Assembly: GCA_023151115.1 (NCBI GenBank)
Contig: JAKLJP010000044.1
Coordinates: forward strand, 1 to 59,376
Reading direction: 5' to 3'
Length of the DNA stretch: 59,376 nt
DNA from: Anaerolineae bacterium
Lineage (GTDB): Bacteria > Chloroflexota > Anaerolineae > 4572-78 > J111
The notes beneath the pieces were generated by a model, which ran no database searches, was not told the origin of the DNA, and saw only the letters and a list, made by a program, of their open reading frames with translations. This document shows, piece by piece, positions 36,163 through 44,540 of this stretch (within the stretch, counting starts at the first letter, position 1; every line of letters begins with the position of its first letter). Position numbers and translations under genes: made by a program.

Positions 36163-36993
36163 CTAAAGTGGCAGTCCCGTTGCCCCAATCAGGATGGCTC
36201 GAATCCCACCCATAGCCTCAATAATCAGGATAGCAATCGCCAGGCCCATGACCCCTGGCAGGATCAAATCAGACCAGGTGCGAGCGGCGCCCTCTTGGCG
36301 GGTGAGAATCAAGACAAACATCGTCCCAGGGATGCTCAGCATAAGCAGCACTCCCAGGGTACTCAGCAAAGCCAGTGGATAGAGCAGGAAAGGCTGCTGC
36401 CAGAGCACGATTAAGATAATACCCATTACCCCACCCAAAAATAGCAACAACTCCCGAAAGTTCTTGATAACCGGTTCCATTTTGATCCGGCTGGCATGCC
36501 AAAAACCACCGTTTATAATTGGAAAAACGAGGGCGCTCATGGTCAGGCCATGCAGGCTGCCGGTGGTCAGGCGTAACCAGTTTTGGGGTTCATAGAGGTG
36601 AGGCAGTTTAGGAAAAAACGAAAGATAGGAGTTGACCCCATCAATACCCATCAGGCCGGTAAAAGCCAGCAAGGTGATCAGCAGCGACCGCGGCGGAAAT
36701 TCAACCGAGTGGCAGCGCCGCATCAGCGCCATCCCTACGATACCCAGCAACGCTCCCAAATAAATCCCAGTACATCGAGCGCATAAAGGCAGGGGCTGTC
36801 CCGCCAGATGAAACGACCGGGCCGGGATTTGATGACAGACAGCATAGCCAATGGCCTGCGTTTTATCCAGCAACGTCAGCGGCGGCGAAAAAAGAAAAAC
36901 AGCGATAACCAGGGCCGAGGCTGTGAGCATCAGCCACCGTTTTTTGGTAAAACTAGCCAGGGCGGGTTTAGAATGAAGAGAGGGTTCTGTCAT
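36163..36993 (-). CDS. DUF2085 membrane protein
   Basis: A 276-residue protein with about seven hydrophobic segments and the DUF2085 signature YAVCHQIPARSFHLAGQPLP followed by LCARCTGIYLG. Three Cys and His near the membrane suggest a redox or metal site. Function is unknown. It converges with the broken flavodoxin gene and has no cotranscribed neighbour. Confidence 0.85.
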   Translation of the reverse strand: MTEPSLHSKPALASFTKKRWLMLTASALVIAVFLFSPPLTLLDKTQAIGYAVCHQIPARSFHLAGQPLPLCARCTGIYLGALLGIVGMALMRRCHSVEFPPRSLLITLLAFTGLMGIDGVNSYLSFFPKLPHLYEPQNWLRLTTGSLHGLTMSALVFPIINGGFWHASRIKMEPVIKNFRELLLFLGGVMGIILIVLWQQPFLLYPLALLSTLGVLLMLSIPGTMFVLILTRQEGAARTWSDLILPGVMGLAIAILIIEAMGGIRAILIGATGLPL

Positions 36994-37194
36994 TGGGAGA
37001 TTGTCTCTTTTTATGGGTCAATTGAGACTGCGGAGGTTTTTGGTTTAGGGGCAAGGATTAATTCTTTTCAAATAACGTAGTTCAGCCCTTTATGGGCGGG
37101 CACATGGCCCATTCTCCCTTCGGTCGAAACCGGTCCTGCCACAGGGGGCTTTCGGCTCAGCTTGTCGAATGGATGATATGTCTGAGCAGTTACA

Positions 37195-37305
37195 TCTCAA
37201 AAATTATTATGGCTAAGAGCCTATCCGAATAACCCCGTAAGCGACGCATCCCTATGCGTCACCGGCTGGCATAGGGATGCCAACTCAAAGATTATTATGG
37301 CTAAG
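37195..37305. repeat. Palindromic element with flanking direct repeats
   Basis: In the 445-base gap 36994-37438. CTCAAAAATTATTATGGCTAAG (first 20 bases at 37196-37215) is repeated with one change at 37284-37305. The two copies bracket a palindrome GACGCATCCCTATGCGTC near 37238-37256 and a GGCATAGGGATGCC arm at 37268-37281. The same GCATCCCTATGC/GCATAGGGATGC core is in the unit at 3108-3201. The flanking copies could be target-site duplications. Nothing else is seen in the gap. Confidence 0.6.
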
Positions 37306-37380
37306 GCGATAATGGATTGATAGTGTCAAATATCACCAAAATCTACGACGGCTGTAATCTATAGTGCCGGCGTTCTTTTT

Positions 37381-37436
37381 ACCTTCCCGGAAGTTAACTG
37401 TTTCTGGCCTTAAGACAGCTTCCGGGAAGGTTTTTC
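37381..37436 (+). terminator. Strong stem-loop with T-tract on the plus strand
   Basis: ACCTTCCCGGAAG (37381-37393) and CTTCCGGGAAGGT (37419-37431) pair perfectly over 13 bp and are followed by TTTTT on the plus strand. It lies just beyond the stop of the minus-strand disulfide oxidoreductase, where its orientation would not give a U-tract. It may block antisense transcription or stabilise the 3' end. Its arms resemble those of the hairpin at 22089-22122. Confidence 0.55.
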
Positions 37437-37438
37437 TC

Positions 37439-38095
37439 TTACACCGCCAGCGCTGCTTTGATCTTGGTCAGCAGCATCGCTTCGGGCGCAGCCCCTTCCA
37501 TGTAGGTAGTTTCGTTGATCACCGTGCGCGGCACCCCCTGCACTTGGTACTTCATAGACAGGTGGGGAAACTCAATGGCTTCAACCATATCCGCCCGCAC
37601 CCATTCGCTCTCAAAAGCCAGTTGGTGAGCCAGATGCACCGCCGGCGGACAGTAGGGGCAGGTGGGCGTCACAAACACCTGCAAGTGCAGCGGCTTATTT
37701 AAAGCGGCCAGGTAAGATTTGGCTTCCGCCGATAGCCCGGAATCGCCGCGTGAGACCATCATAATATCGCTGATGAGGCTGCTAAACTCATAGCCGGCCG
37801 GGATGCCGTAGTAGCGGATACCGTAATCTTTGGGCTGTTCTCCGCCCCGCATGATTACTACCGCCGGGATTTTGTCAATTCCATACTGTTCGACTACCTC
37901 CCGGTCGGCCACAAAGTCGTAGATTTCCAGGCTGATCTTGTCAGACAGGCCGGCGATCTCTTCGGCAATCAGGCGGGTGTCGCTGCAATACTGGCATTCC
38001 ACTTCCTGGGTAAAGACCAGGAGTTTGACCGGCTCCCGCAGCGCAGCAAACTCTTTGAGCAAATATTGGCGATCTTTTTCTTTGAGCAATGACAT
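37439..38095 (-). CDS. Glutaredoxin-like protein disulfide oxidoreductase
   Basis: A 218-residue protein with two thioredoxin folds. The first has ECQYCSDT (CxxC-type) and the second TCPYCPPAV followed by the cis-Pro segment VQGVPRTVIN. This two-fold arrangement matches the PDO/glutaredoxin-like family that shuffles or reduces disulfides in the cytoplasm. The frame is open to 38278, but ATG 38095 with a GAGAGG site gives the standard N-terminus. It is divergent from the DUF302 gene. Confidence 0.85.
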   Translation of the reverse strand: MSLLKEKDRQYLLKEFAALREPVKLLVFTQEVECQYCSDTRLIAEEIAGLSDKISLEIYDFVADREVVEQYGIDKIPAVVIMRGGEQPKDYGIRYYGIPAGYEFSSLISDIMMVSRGDSGLSAEAKSYLAALNKPLHLQVFVTPTCPYCPPAVHLAHQLAFESEWVRADMVEAIEFPHLSMKYQVQGVPRTVINETTYMEGAAPEAMLLTKIKAALAV

Positions 38096-38408
38096 TTTAT
38101 TGTACCTCTCCATAATTTTACTGGCAATAAACCAAGGTGATCCATTTACAAAGTTAGATACAAGGTCAACAAAAAAGTTACAAAAGCCAACTAATGGTGA
38201 TAACGTCGTCACCAAAAATAGGCAGTTCCACACCTTCCCCAAACATCTCCGTCGTTTCTCCATAGTTTGTTGGTACAATGGAGTTAGACCACCATTAGAC
38301 TCTCAATAATGAGAACGTCTCTCCCACTTCCTCTTAAAAACAAAGATTGTAACCTTTTCGGCTAAGCTGCATCTAACCTCATGAGAAATTTATTATTTTG
38401 GAGGTTCG

Positions 38409-38819
38409 ATGAATCCTGTTACCACTCAGTTGGGCTTGACCGTTCGCTTGAACACAACTTATGAAGCTGCCCTCAGCCGGGTGACTGAAGCCCTCAAGGC
38501 CGAAGGCTTTGGCGTCCTGACCGAAATTGATGTCAAAGCTACGCTCAAACAAAAGTTAGAGGTAGACTTTCGCCCTTACAAAATCCTGGGCGCGTGCAAC
38601 CCTCCCCTGGCCTACCGTGCCCTGACCGCTGCCCCCGACGTGGGGTTGCTGTTACCCTGCAATGTCACCGTTGCCCAGGCCGACGATGGTTTGGTGGACG
38701 TGGGCCTGATTGACCCGCTGCTGATGTTGGGGGTAGTGGATAATCCGGCCCTGCAACCTATCGCCGCCGAAGCCCGCGCCCGGTTGGAACGTGTCGTCGC
38801 CGCGCTACAGGAGGCCTGA
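38409..38819 (+). CDS. DUF302 family protein
   Basis: A 136-residue DUF302 protein. It has the pattern TYEAALSRVTEALKAEGFGVLTEIDVKATLKQKL, then YKILGACNPPLAYRAL and LLLPCNVTV. The two conserved Cys (ACNPP, LPCNV) are typical. DUF302 proteins are small and cytoplasmic, with unproven roles in redox or heavy-metal contexts. A GGAGG site precedes the ATG, and the FmdB gene starts two bases after the stop. Confidence 0.88.
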   Translation: MNPVTTQLGLTVRLNTTYEAALSRVTEALKAEGFGVLTEIDVKATLKQKLEVDFRPYKILGACNPPLAYRALTAAPDVGLLLPCNVTVAQADDGLVDVGLIDPLLMLGVVDNPALQPIAAEARARLERVVAALQEA

Positions 38820-38821
38820 GC

Positions 38822-39025
38822 ATGCCCTTGTATGAATTTGACTGTTTAAGCTGCGGCCAATCGTTTGAAAAACTTGTGCGCAGTGCCGGGGCGATCAAAG
38901 ATGTGGTTTGCCCGGTCTGCGGCCAGACCCACATCCAAAAAAAACTCTCCACTTTTGCTGCCACCGTCAAGGGAGGAAGTTCCGCTTCAACCAGTGCGGC
39001 TGCCTGTGCGCCCGGCGGGGCCTGA
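38822..39025 (+). CDS. FmdB-family zinc ribbon protein
   Basis: A 67-residue protein beginning MPLYEFDCLSCG, with a second CPVCG pair: a CxxC-x(n)-CxxC zinc ribbon as in FmdB-type putative regulatory proteins. The C-terminal part is Ser/Ala-rich with an added Cys. AGGAGG precedes the start. It is coupled to DUF302 and its role is unknown. Confidence 0.85.
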   Translation: MPLYEFDCLSCGQSFEKLVRSAGAIKDVVCPVCGQTHIQKKLSTFAATVKGGSSASTSAAACAPGGA

Positions 39026-39123
39026 GGCATTCGTCGCTAAGATAGGCCGTGCGCCTATCCACCCTCGGCGCTCTTGCGTCTCCCCCCGTCAGGGTTATAA
39101 TTTATTCTAATTCAAACCCTGTT

Positions 39124-39154
39124 TTCACGGCGTGAGATAACCTCACGCCGTGAA
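39124..39154 (+). terminator. 13-bp hairpin between FmdB and the ECF sigma gene
   Basis: TTCACGGCGTGAG (39124-39136) and CTCACGCCGTGAA (39142-39154) pair perfectly with a 5-base loop. A short TTTT follows five bases later. It is probably a weak terminator for the DUF302-FmdB unit, or an operator before the sigma gene. Confidence 0.55.
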
Positions 39155-39177
39155 CTGCTGTTTTGCGGAGTATTCCC

Positions 39178-39777
39178 TTGTCCAGTGAATTAGCCCTGCT
39201 CGAACGGGCCAAACAGGGCGATCAAACCGCCCTGGCCGAAATTGTGGCTGCCCACCAGAACCGAGTTTACCATGTGGCCTTGCGCATGTGCGGCAACGTT
39301 GAGGATGCCGAAGAAACCTTGCAGGAAACGTTTCTCAACGCCCTCAGAGCTTTGCCCCGCTTTGAAGGGCGGTCCCAGTTTGCCACCTGGCTGTACCGGA
39401 TCGCCTCCAATGCCTGCCTGTCGCGGCGGCGGCGCGGGGCCGGCCAGCCGGAGACGCTCTCGGTAGACGAAGCCGATGAAGCCGATGGGGAGGATAATGT
39501 TACCCCCCAATTCTTTATTGACTGGTCGCACGCCCCCGAAGATGAGCTGCTTACCGCCGAGTTGCAGGCAGTGATGGCGGAAGCCATCAAACAACTACCG
39601 CCTACCCTGCGGATTGTTTTCATCTGGCGCGATTTGGAAGGCTTGTCTACCGAGGAAACAGCCGAGGTACTGGGCTTGTCTGAAGGCACGGTCAAAGTGC
39701 GGTTGCACCGCGCCCGGCTAAAGCTGCGGGAATTGTTGTCGAGCTATTTTGCCACCCAGCAAGTGAAGGAGTCCTGA
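39178..39777 (+). CDS. ECF-family RNA polymerase sigma factor
   Basis: About 199 residues. Region 2 (FLNALRALPRFEGRSQFATWLYRIASNACLSRRR) and region 4 (LPPTLRIVFIWRDLEGLSTEETAEVLGLSEGTVKVRLHRAR) are separated by an acidic linker, as in RpoE-type sigma factors. TTG 39178 with a CGGAG site is favoured over the earlier TTG 39163. The anti-sigma gene begins two bases after its stop. The regulon is unknown; the adjacent transporter is a candidate. Confidence 0.92.
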   Translation: MSSELALLERAKQGDQTALAEIVAAHQNRVYHVALRMCGNVEDAEETLQETFLNALRALPRFEGRSQFATWLYRIASNACLSRRRRGAGQPETLSVDEADEADGEDNVTPQFFIDWSHAPEDELLTAELQAVMAEAIKQLPPTLRIVFIWRDLEGLSTEETAEVLGLSEGTVKVRLHRARLKLRELLSSYFATQQVKES

Positions 39778-39778
39778 A

Positions 39779-40036
39779 ATGCTTGAACCAAGGTGCCGCG
39801 ATTTTTTCAATCAGCTTTCTGACTATATTGACGGCAAATTGGCCGCCTCGCTCTGCGCTGAGTTGGAACAGCACCTGGCCGGCTGCCCCAACTGCCGGAT
39901 TGTGGTTGACACAACCCGCAAAACAGTCAGCCTGTACCGGCGCTACGGTCGTCCTGCTGAATTACCGGCAGGGGTGTCAGAACGGCTGTGGCAGGCCATC
40001 GAGCGGGCGGGCTTCCTGTCTGCAAAAAAACTCTGA
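39779..40036 (+). CDS. Zinc-finger anti-sigma factor
   Basis: An 85-residue protein with the anti-sigma H-x3-C-x2-C motif (EQHLAGCPNC) following a helical CRDFFNQLSDYIDGKL segment. It lacks a transmembrane helix, so it is a soluble ZAS-type factor that may respond to thiol oxidation or zinc status. Coupled directly to the sigma gene. Confidence 0.88.
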   Translation: MLEPRCRDFFNQLSDYIDGKLAASLCAELEQHLAGCPNCRIVVDTTRKTVSLYRRYGRPAELPAGVSERLWQAIERAGFLSAKKL

Positions 40037-40087
40037 CCCCAAAGTAGAGCAATTTGTAGAAATTCAACGGGCAAATTCGCGATTAAA

Positions 40088-41905
40088 ATGAACCTCCAAC
40101 TCCTGCTCACTTTTACCATCCTGCTTTTATCCATCGCCTTATTCCTGAGTGACCGGCTGCGGGCCGACCTGGTGGCCCTGTTGACGGTTATCGCCTTAGG
40201 GTTAACCGGCATCCTGACCTCGCAGGAAGTTTTCTCCGGCTTCAGCCGTTCAGCGGTTATTACCATTTTGGCGATTTTTATCCTGGCCGAAGGGCTGCGG
40301 CGCACCGGCGTAACCGAGCAGGTTGGGGCTCTACTCTTGCGGGTTGCCGGAACCCGTGAAAGCTGGCTGGTGGTGGTAGTAATGCTGGCCGGGGCGTTTC
40401 TCTCCCTGTTTATGAACAATATCGCGGCGGCTTCGGTGCTGCTGCCGGCTGTTTCAGGGGCAGGCCGCAAAGCCGGGGTCAATCCGGCCCGGCTTTTGAT
40501 GCCGCTGGCCTTTGCCACCATCCTGGGCGGAATGGCTACCCTCCTGACTACTACCAACATTGTCGTAAGTACCTTGCTACGTGATCGAGGCGTGGCCGGC
40601 TATGGCTTATTGGATTTTGCCCCCCTGGGTTTGGTTATTGTAGCCGTTGGGGTAGTTTATATGGCCCTGGTCGGGCGACGACTGCTGCCAACCCAATGGC
40701 CGGTTGACTATCTGGAAACGGCTCGCCAGACCGAAGAAGATTTGGTGGGGGTGTACGGGCTGGGCGAACGATTATTTCGTATCCGGGTGCCCGTTGGCTC
40801 GGCCTTAAACGGTAAGTCGCTGGCTGAAAACGCCCTACGTGAACGTTTCAACCTCACCGTGGTCGCCATCGAGCGAAATGGGCAGGTCACGCTGTCGCCG
40901 CCCCCCGACAAAGCGGTACTTCAAGGCGATGTTATTCTGTTCGCCGGCAATTTAGACGAGTTACGCCGGCGCGATGTCGAACCTTTTTTTGAGATTTTGC
41001 CCTCCCGTGATTGGTGCGAGCAAGATCTCGAGTCGGAGGCCATTGTCGTCGTCGAAACCGTCCTGGCCCCCCGTTCCAGCTTGTTTGGACAAACCCTGCG
41101 CCAGGCTCACTTTCGAGAAAAGTACGGCATGACTGTGCTGGCCCTGTGGCGGGGAGGGCACCAGCGACGTACCGGGCTGGCCGATCTCCCCCTACAATTT
41201 GGGGATGCCCTTTTGTTGCAGGGGCCACGCGAACGGCTACAGGTGCTTCAAACCGAACCTGATCTGATTGTTTTAGGGAATGGACATGAAGAAGCCAGGC
41301 TCATCCCCGGTAAGAGCCGGCTGGCGATGATAATTATGGTGGCCACGCTGGCTTTGGCCACCATCAATTCGGCGTTGGTAGCGGAAGTGATGTTAGGGGG
41401 AGCGCTGCTGATGGTATTGGCCAAGGTCCTGAGCATGGACCAGGCTTATCAAGCCGTGGAGTGGAAAAGCATTTTCCTCATCGCCGGGATGCTGCCGCTG
41501 GGCATTGCCATTACCAAAACCGGGGCGGCGGCCCTGCTGGCCCAGTGGCTGATTACATTTCTGGGACCGGCCGGCCCCTTGGCCTTATTAGCCGGGTTGT
41601 TTATCCTGACGACCCTGCTGACCCAGGCTATGAACGGCGCAGCCGTCGCCGCGATTATGGCCCCTATCGCCATTCAGACGGCTCAGAACTTGAGCATAGA
41701 CCCGCGCTCGCTGGCGATGGGGGTAGCCCTGGCCACCTCGATGGCTTTTATCACACCGCTCGGCCACGCGGTAAACATATTGGTGATGGGGCCAGGCGGC
41801 TATAGTTTTCGGGACTACTTTCGGGTGGGTCTGCCGTTGACCCTGTTTTTATTTGCTGTAATTATCCTTTTGCTGCCTCTCTTCTGGCCCCTCCTGCCTG
41901 GATGA
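40088..41905 (+). CDS. SLC13/DASS-type transporter with two TrkA-C domains
   Basis: A 605-residue membrane protein. The N-terminal helices (1-200) and C-terminal helices (~420-600) form the SLC13/ArsB-like permease. Two cytoplasmic TrkA-C (RCK_C) domains lie between them (about 230-310 and 320-400), with VPVGSALNGKSLAE and LFGQTLRQAHFREKYGMTVLALWRGG. Such proteins move anions (sulfate, dicarboxylates) with sodium or protons; the ligand is not evident here. It follows the anti-sigma gene by 51 bases. Confidence 0.87.
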   Translation: MNLQLLLTFTILLLSIALFLSDRLRADLVALLTVIALGLTGILTSQEVFSGFSRSAVITILAIFILAEGLRRTGVTEQVGALLLRVAGTRESWLVVVVMLAGAFLSLFMNNIAAASVLLPAVSGAGRKAGVNPARLLMPLAFATILGGMATLLTTTNIVVSTLLRDRGVAGYGLLDFAPLGLVIVAVGVVYMALVGRRLLPTQWPVDYLETARQTEEDLVGVYGLGERLFRIRVPVGSALNGKSLAENALRERFNLTVVAIERNGQVTLSPPPDKAVLQGDVILFAGNLDELRRRDVEPFFEILPSRDWCEQDLESEAIVVVETVLAPRSSLFGQTLRQAHFREKYGMTVLALWRGGHQRRTGLADLPLQFGDALLLQGPRERLQVLQTEPDLIVLGNGHEEARLIPGKSRLAMIIMVATLALATINSALVAEVMLGGALLMVLAKVLSMDQAYQAVEWKSIFLIAGMLPLGIAITKTGAAALLAQWLITFLGPAGPLALLAGLFILTTLLTQAMNGAAVAAIMAPIAIQTAQNLSIDPRSLAMGVALATSMAFITPLGHAVNILVMGPGGYSFRDYFRVGLPLTLFLFAVIILLLPLFWPLLPG

Positions 41906-42014
41906 ATACCAGCTATTTCGGGTTAAAAGAACTACCCAGGTTATGTCACTCTTTTGCTCTTTTTGTATTACTACCAAATTGAAATAAAACTGAAAGAAAA
42001 AAACAGAGATTTTA

Positions 42015-42023
42015 TGTTATAAT
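42015..42023 (+). promoter_or_regulatory. Extended -10 promoter of the cas operon
   Basis: TGTTATAAT matches an extended -10 (TGn-TATAAT) in an AT-rich stretch; no good -35 is present. It lies 80 bases before the leader ORF and 206 before cas10. A TTTC microsatellite (about 42037-42058) follows. The 41906-42094 gap shows nothing else. Confidence 0.5.
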
Positions 42024-42094
42024 AAGTTGAAGCCGCTTTTCTTTCTTTCTTTCTTTATCCACAACGCTTTTTTCACTTTCGCAAGGAGAGCCCT

Positions 42095-42160
42095 ATGCTA
42101 GAACAAGTCCTGGCCAGCGAAACAGGTCGTAACGCTGTCCAGGGCTTTTTATATTTCTGA
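42095..42160 (+). CDS. 21-residue leader ORF upstream of cas10
   Basis: ATG with an AAGGAG site nine bases upstream encodes MLEQVLASETGRNAVQGFLY plus Phe and stops at TGA (42158-42160). That TGA overlaps an ATG that opens the cas10 frame 23 codons early. It may be a leader peptide, or the 5' remnant of a longer gene. The true cas10 start is 69 bases on. Confidence 0.4.
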   Translation: MLEQVLASETGRNAVQGFLYF

Positions 42161-42228
42161 TGGTTTTTGATATTCTAACGTCAAATGCCAGCGATTTTTC
42201 TTTTAAACCCCACTTAAAGGAGTTTTAT

Positions 42229-43851
42229 ATGCCCAAATTCACCTTAACGGCTCTCGATGTGAGCGGGATTCAGCGTTATATCTTCAACAGCAACCGGCTT
42301 CAAGAAAATGTGGGTGCTTCGGAGCTGGTTCATCGAGCGACTAATCAGTTTGTATTTCAAAATCTGCCCTCCCCACATAATATCACAAATAACGAAACCG
42401 GTGAGCTCGACGACTCGCTGCTCATTGAAGTAAAGAAAAGTAACCTGGCAGCAGAGGTTATTTACGCAGGTGGCGGCAATACTTTGATCCTCTTCAAAAA
42501 CAAAGGGCAGGCCAAAAGCTTTGTTACCGCTTTGAGTCAAAAACTGCTGATAGAAGCGCCGGGTTTGGAACTCCTCGCGGCGCATGTTGAGGTAGATTGG
42601 GACAATCAACCCCTGGGTGACAGCCAACAAGGCCGCCACAAAGCGGTGATGGATGAGCTGGCCAGGGTAAAAAATAGGCGGCCTGTTTCGGCATCCCTCC
42701 TGGGCCTGGGGGTGACGGCCAGTTGCCAATCCACCGGGTTAGCCGCCGTAGCCATGCATCCTCACAAAACTGACTATCCCATTTCGGCGGAAGTAAATGG
42801 TAAATTAGAGGCGGTTGAGTTGGCCCAAAAAAGATTCAAGGCGTTGATTGGCACGGGACTGCCAGGACAGTTTCAATTCCCCCTTGAATTTGATGAGTTT
42901 GGCCGCAGTAAAGGTGAAATCAGCTACATTGCCGTTGTTCACGCAGATGGCAACGGTATGGGCGCACGGATCCGTAAGATGGCTGATAAGCACAAAAACG
43001 CAGGGGATGAGAGTCGGAAGTATATCCAGGCGATTCGTGATTTTTCCAGAAAAATTAACCAGGCTTCCCTGGAGGCGCTTAATGATACCATTAGTGTACT
43101 GGCCGCTGCCGTTGCCAATAAAACCTGGTTAAAGGAGAATAAGTTCTCTATTCGGGAGCGGTGGCTGCCGTTCCGTCCCCTGGTTTTTGGCGGCGATGAT
43201 GTGACCTTTGTGTGTGATGGCCGGTTGGGTTTAACCCTGGCAGTTCATTATCTCAATGCTTTTGCTCAAAAGACGGCGGCACACGGTATTAATGGAGCTT
43301 ATGCCTGCGCCGGGATAGCGGTGGTCAAAACTCACTATCCTTTTGCCCGGGCTTATCAACTAGCCGAGCAGTTGTGCAGTTCGGCCAAGAACTATGTTCG
43401 CCAGACTCGCTCCAGTCTCGAAGAGGACTTCTCAGCCCTGGATTGGCATTTTGCGGCCAGTGGGTTGTTGGGCAGCCTGGATGAGATCAGAGCCAATCAG
43501 TATGAAGTGAAGGAAGGTAAACTCTACCTCCGCCCGGTTCGACTGAGCGCCGACGGGGCCAATTGGCGCACCTGGCCGAACTTCAGCCAGGTAACCCAAG
43601 AGTTCAACCGCGGCGAACAGTGGGCCGATAAACGGAACAAAGTGATGGCGCTGCGTCAAGCCCTGCGCGGCGGAGAAGTAGCCGTTTCCCAGTTCCTTAA
43701 AGCCTATGAAATTAAACATTTACCGGCTGCGGATAAGCTGCCCACCTGTCTACCCACTACCGGCTGGACCGATGGTATTTGCGGTTACTTCGACCCTATT
43801 GAGGCCATGGATTTCTTTGTGCCTCTGGAATCCAGTGCAGGAGGAAACTAA
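42229..43851 (+). CDS. cas10: Compact Cas10 (type III-D large subunit, no HD domain)
   Basis: A 540-residue Cas10. It opens directly with a palm-like element DVSGIQRYIF (about 10-19) and has no N-terminal HD nuclease motif. A palm/cyclase core follows: VVHADGNGMG with D240, and GGDD at 321-324 (LVFGGDDVTFVCDG). Intact GGDD predicts cyclic oligoadenylate synthesis on target RNA binding. ATG 42229 with AAAGGAG is the start, although the frame is open back to 42160. The stop shares a base with the next ATG. Cas10 proteins are commonly 700-900 residues, so this is a reduced form. Confidence 0.9.
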   Translation: MPKFTLTALDVSGIQRYIFNSNRLQENVGASELVHRATNQFVFQNLPSPHNITNNETGELDDSLLIEVKKSNLAAEVIYAGGGNTLILFKNKGQAKSFVTALSQKLLIEAPGLELLAAHVEVDWDNQPLGDSQQGRHKAVMDELARVKNRRPVSASLLGLGVTASCQSTGLAAVAMHPHKTDYPISAEVNGKLEAVELAQKRFKALIGTGLPGQFQFPLEFDEFGRSKGEISYIAVVHADGNGMGARIRKMADKHKNAGDESRKYIQAIRDFSRKINQASLEALNDTISVLAAAVANKTWLKENKFSIRERWLPFRPLVFGGDDVTFVCDGRLGLTLAVHYLNAFAQKTAAHGINGAYACAGIAVVKTHYPFARAYQLAEQLCSSAKNYVRQTRSSLEEDFSALDWHFAASGLLGSLDEIRANQYEVKEGKLYLRPVRLSADGANWRTWPNFSQVTQEFNRGEQWADKRNKVMALRQALRGGEVAVSQFLKAYEIKHLPAADKLPTCLPTTGWTDGICGYFDPIEAMDFFVPLESSAGGN

Positions 43852-44540
43852 TGGAACAGTATAGGCTACGCTTTCAACTCAAAAGCGACGCTACGTTTGG
43901 CCGTGGCGACGGCGTCCCCGGGGTGGTAGACCAGGAAGTCGAACACGACGAATACGGCTTGCCCTTCCTCCGGGGGCGGACGCTCAAAGGTCTATTGGTT
44001 GAAGAGTGTACCAATATTCTTTATGCCCTGAGCCGAATAAATCCAGACCTGGCCAACCAATATGAAAAAGTTGCCGACCAGATGTTTGGCGATGCCGGCA
44101 GCCGGCTGGAACGTGTGACCGCTCTGCGCGTGGGCGATGCTCGTTTGCCCAACGCCCTGCGGGAGAGCGTTCAACAGGCAGTGACCAATGGCAGCTTGAC
44201 CGCCCCCGAAGTGTTACGCTCGCTGACCGACGTCCGCCGCCAGACGGCGATGGATGAAACGGGCAAACCCGAACCTCATAGCCTGCGGGCCAGCCGGGTC
44301 ATTCTGCGCGAAACGGTTTTTGTGGCTCCGCTGGAACTGGAATTTGCGGCGGGGGCGAGTGCCGAGGAACAGAAACGAGCAAAAGCTCTGCTGGCGGCCT
44401 GTGTCAAAGCCTTTCGCCGGGCCGGCGTAAATCGCAACCGGGGAGCAGGCCGGTTGACGGCCACCTTACAAGATGCTCAGGGAGTTGATAAAACCGAAAG
44501 CCTGTTTGCTGATTTCAAAACGGAGGTCACGCCGGTATGA
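43851..44540 (+). CDS. csm3: Csm3-like RAMP (Cas7 backbone subunit)
   Basis: A 229-residue RAMP protein. FGRGDGVPGVVDQEVEHDE places Asp27 where Csm3 carries its target-RNA-cleaving Asp, followed by GLPFLRGRTLKGLL, which matches the PxIPGSSLKG loop. A Gly-rich RNRGAGR loop lies near residue 205. It should polymerise along the crRNA. It overlaps cas10 by one base and csx10 by four. Confidence 0.88.
   Translation: MEQYRLRFQLKSDATFGRGDGVPGVVDQEVEHDEYGLPFLRGRTLKGLLVEECTNILYALSRINPDLANQYEKVADQMFGDAGSRLERVTALRVGDARLPNALRESVQQAVTNGSLTAPEVLRSLTDVRRQTAMDETGKPEPHSLRASRVILRETVFVAPLELEFAAGASAEEQKRAKALLAACVKAFRRAGVNRNRGAGRLTATLQDAQGVDKTESLFADFKTEVTPV

Noticed and set aside
42160..42228. Upstream 23-codon extension of cas10
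   Set aside because: No ribosome site of its own apart from the overlapping leader ORF; ATG 42229 has AAAGGAG and starts at the conserved strand.
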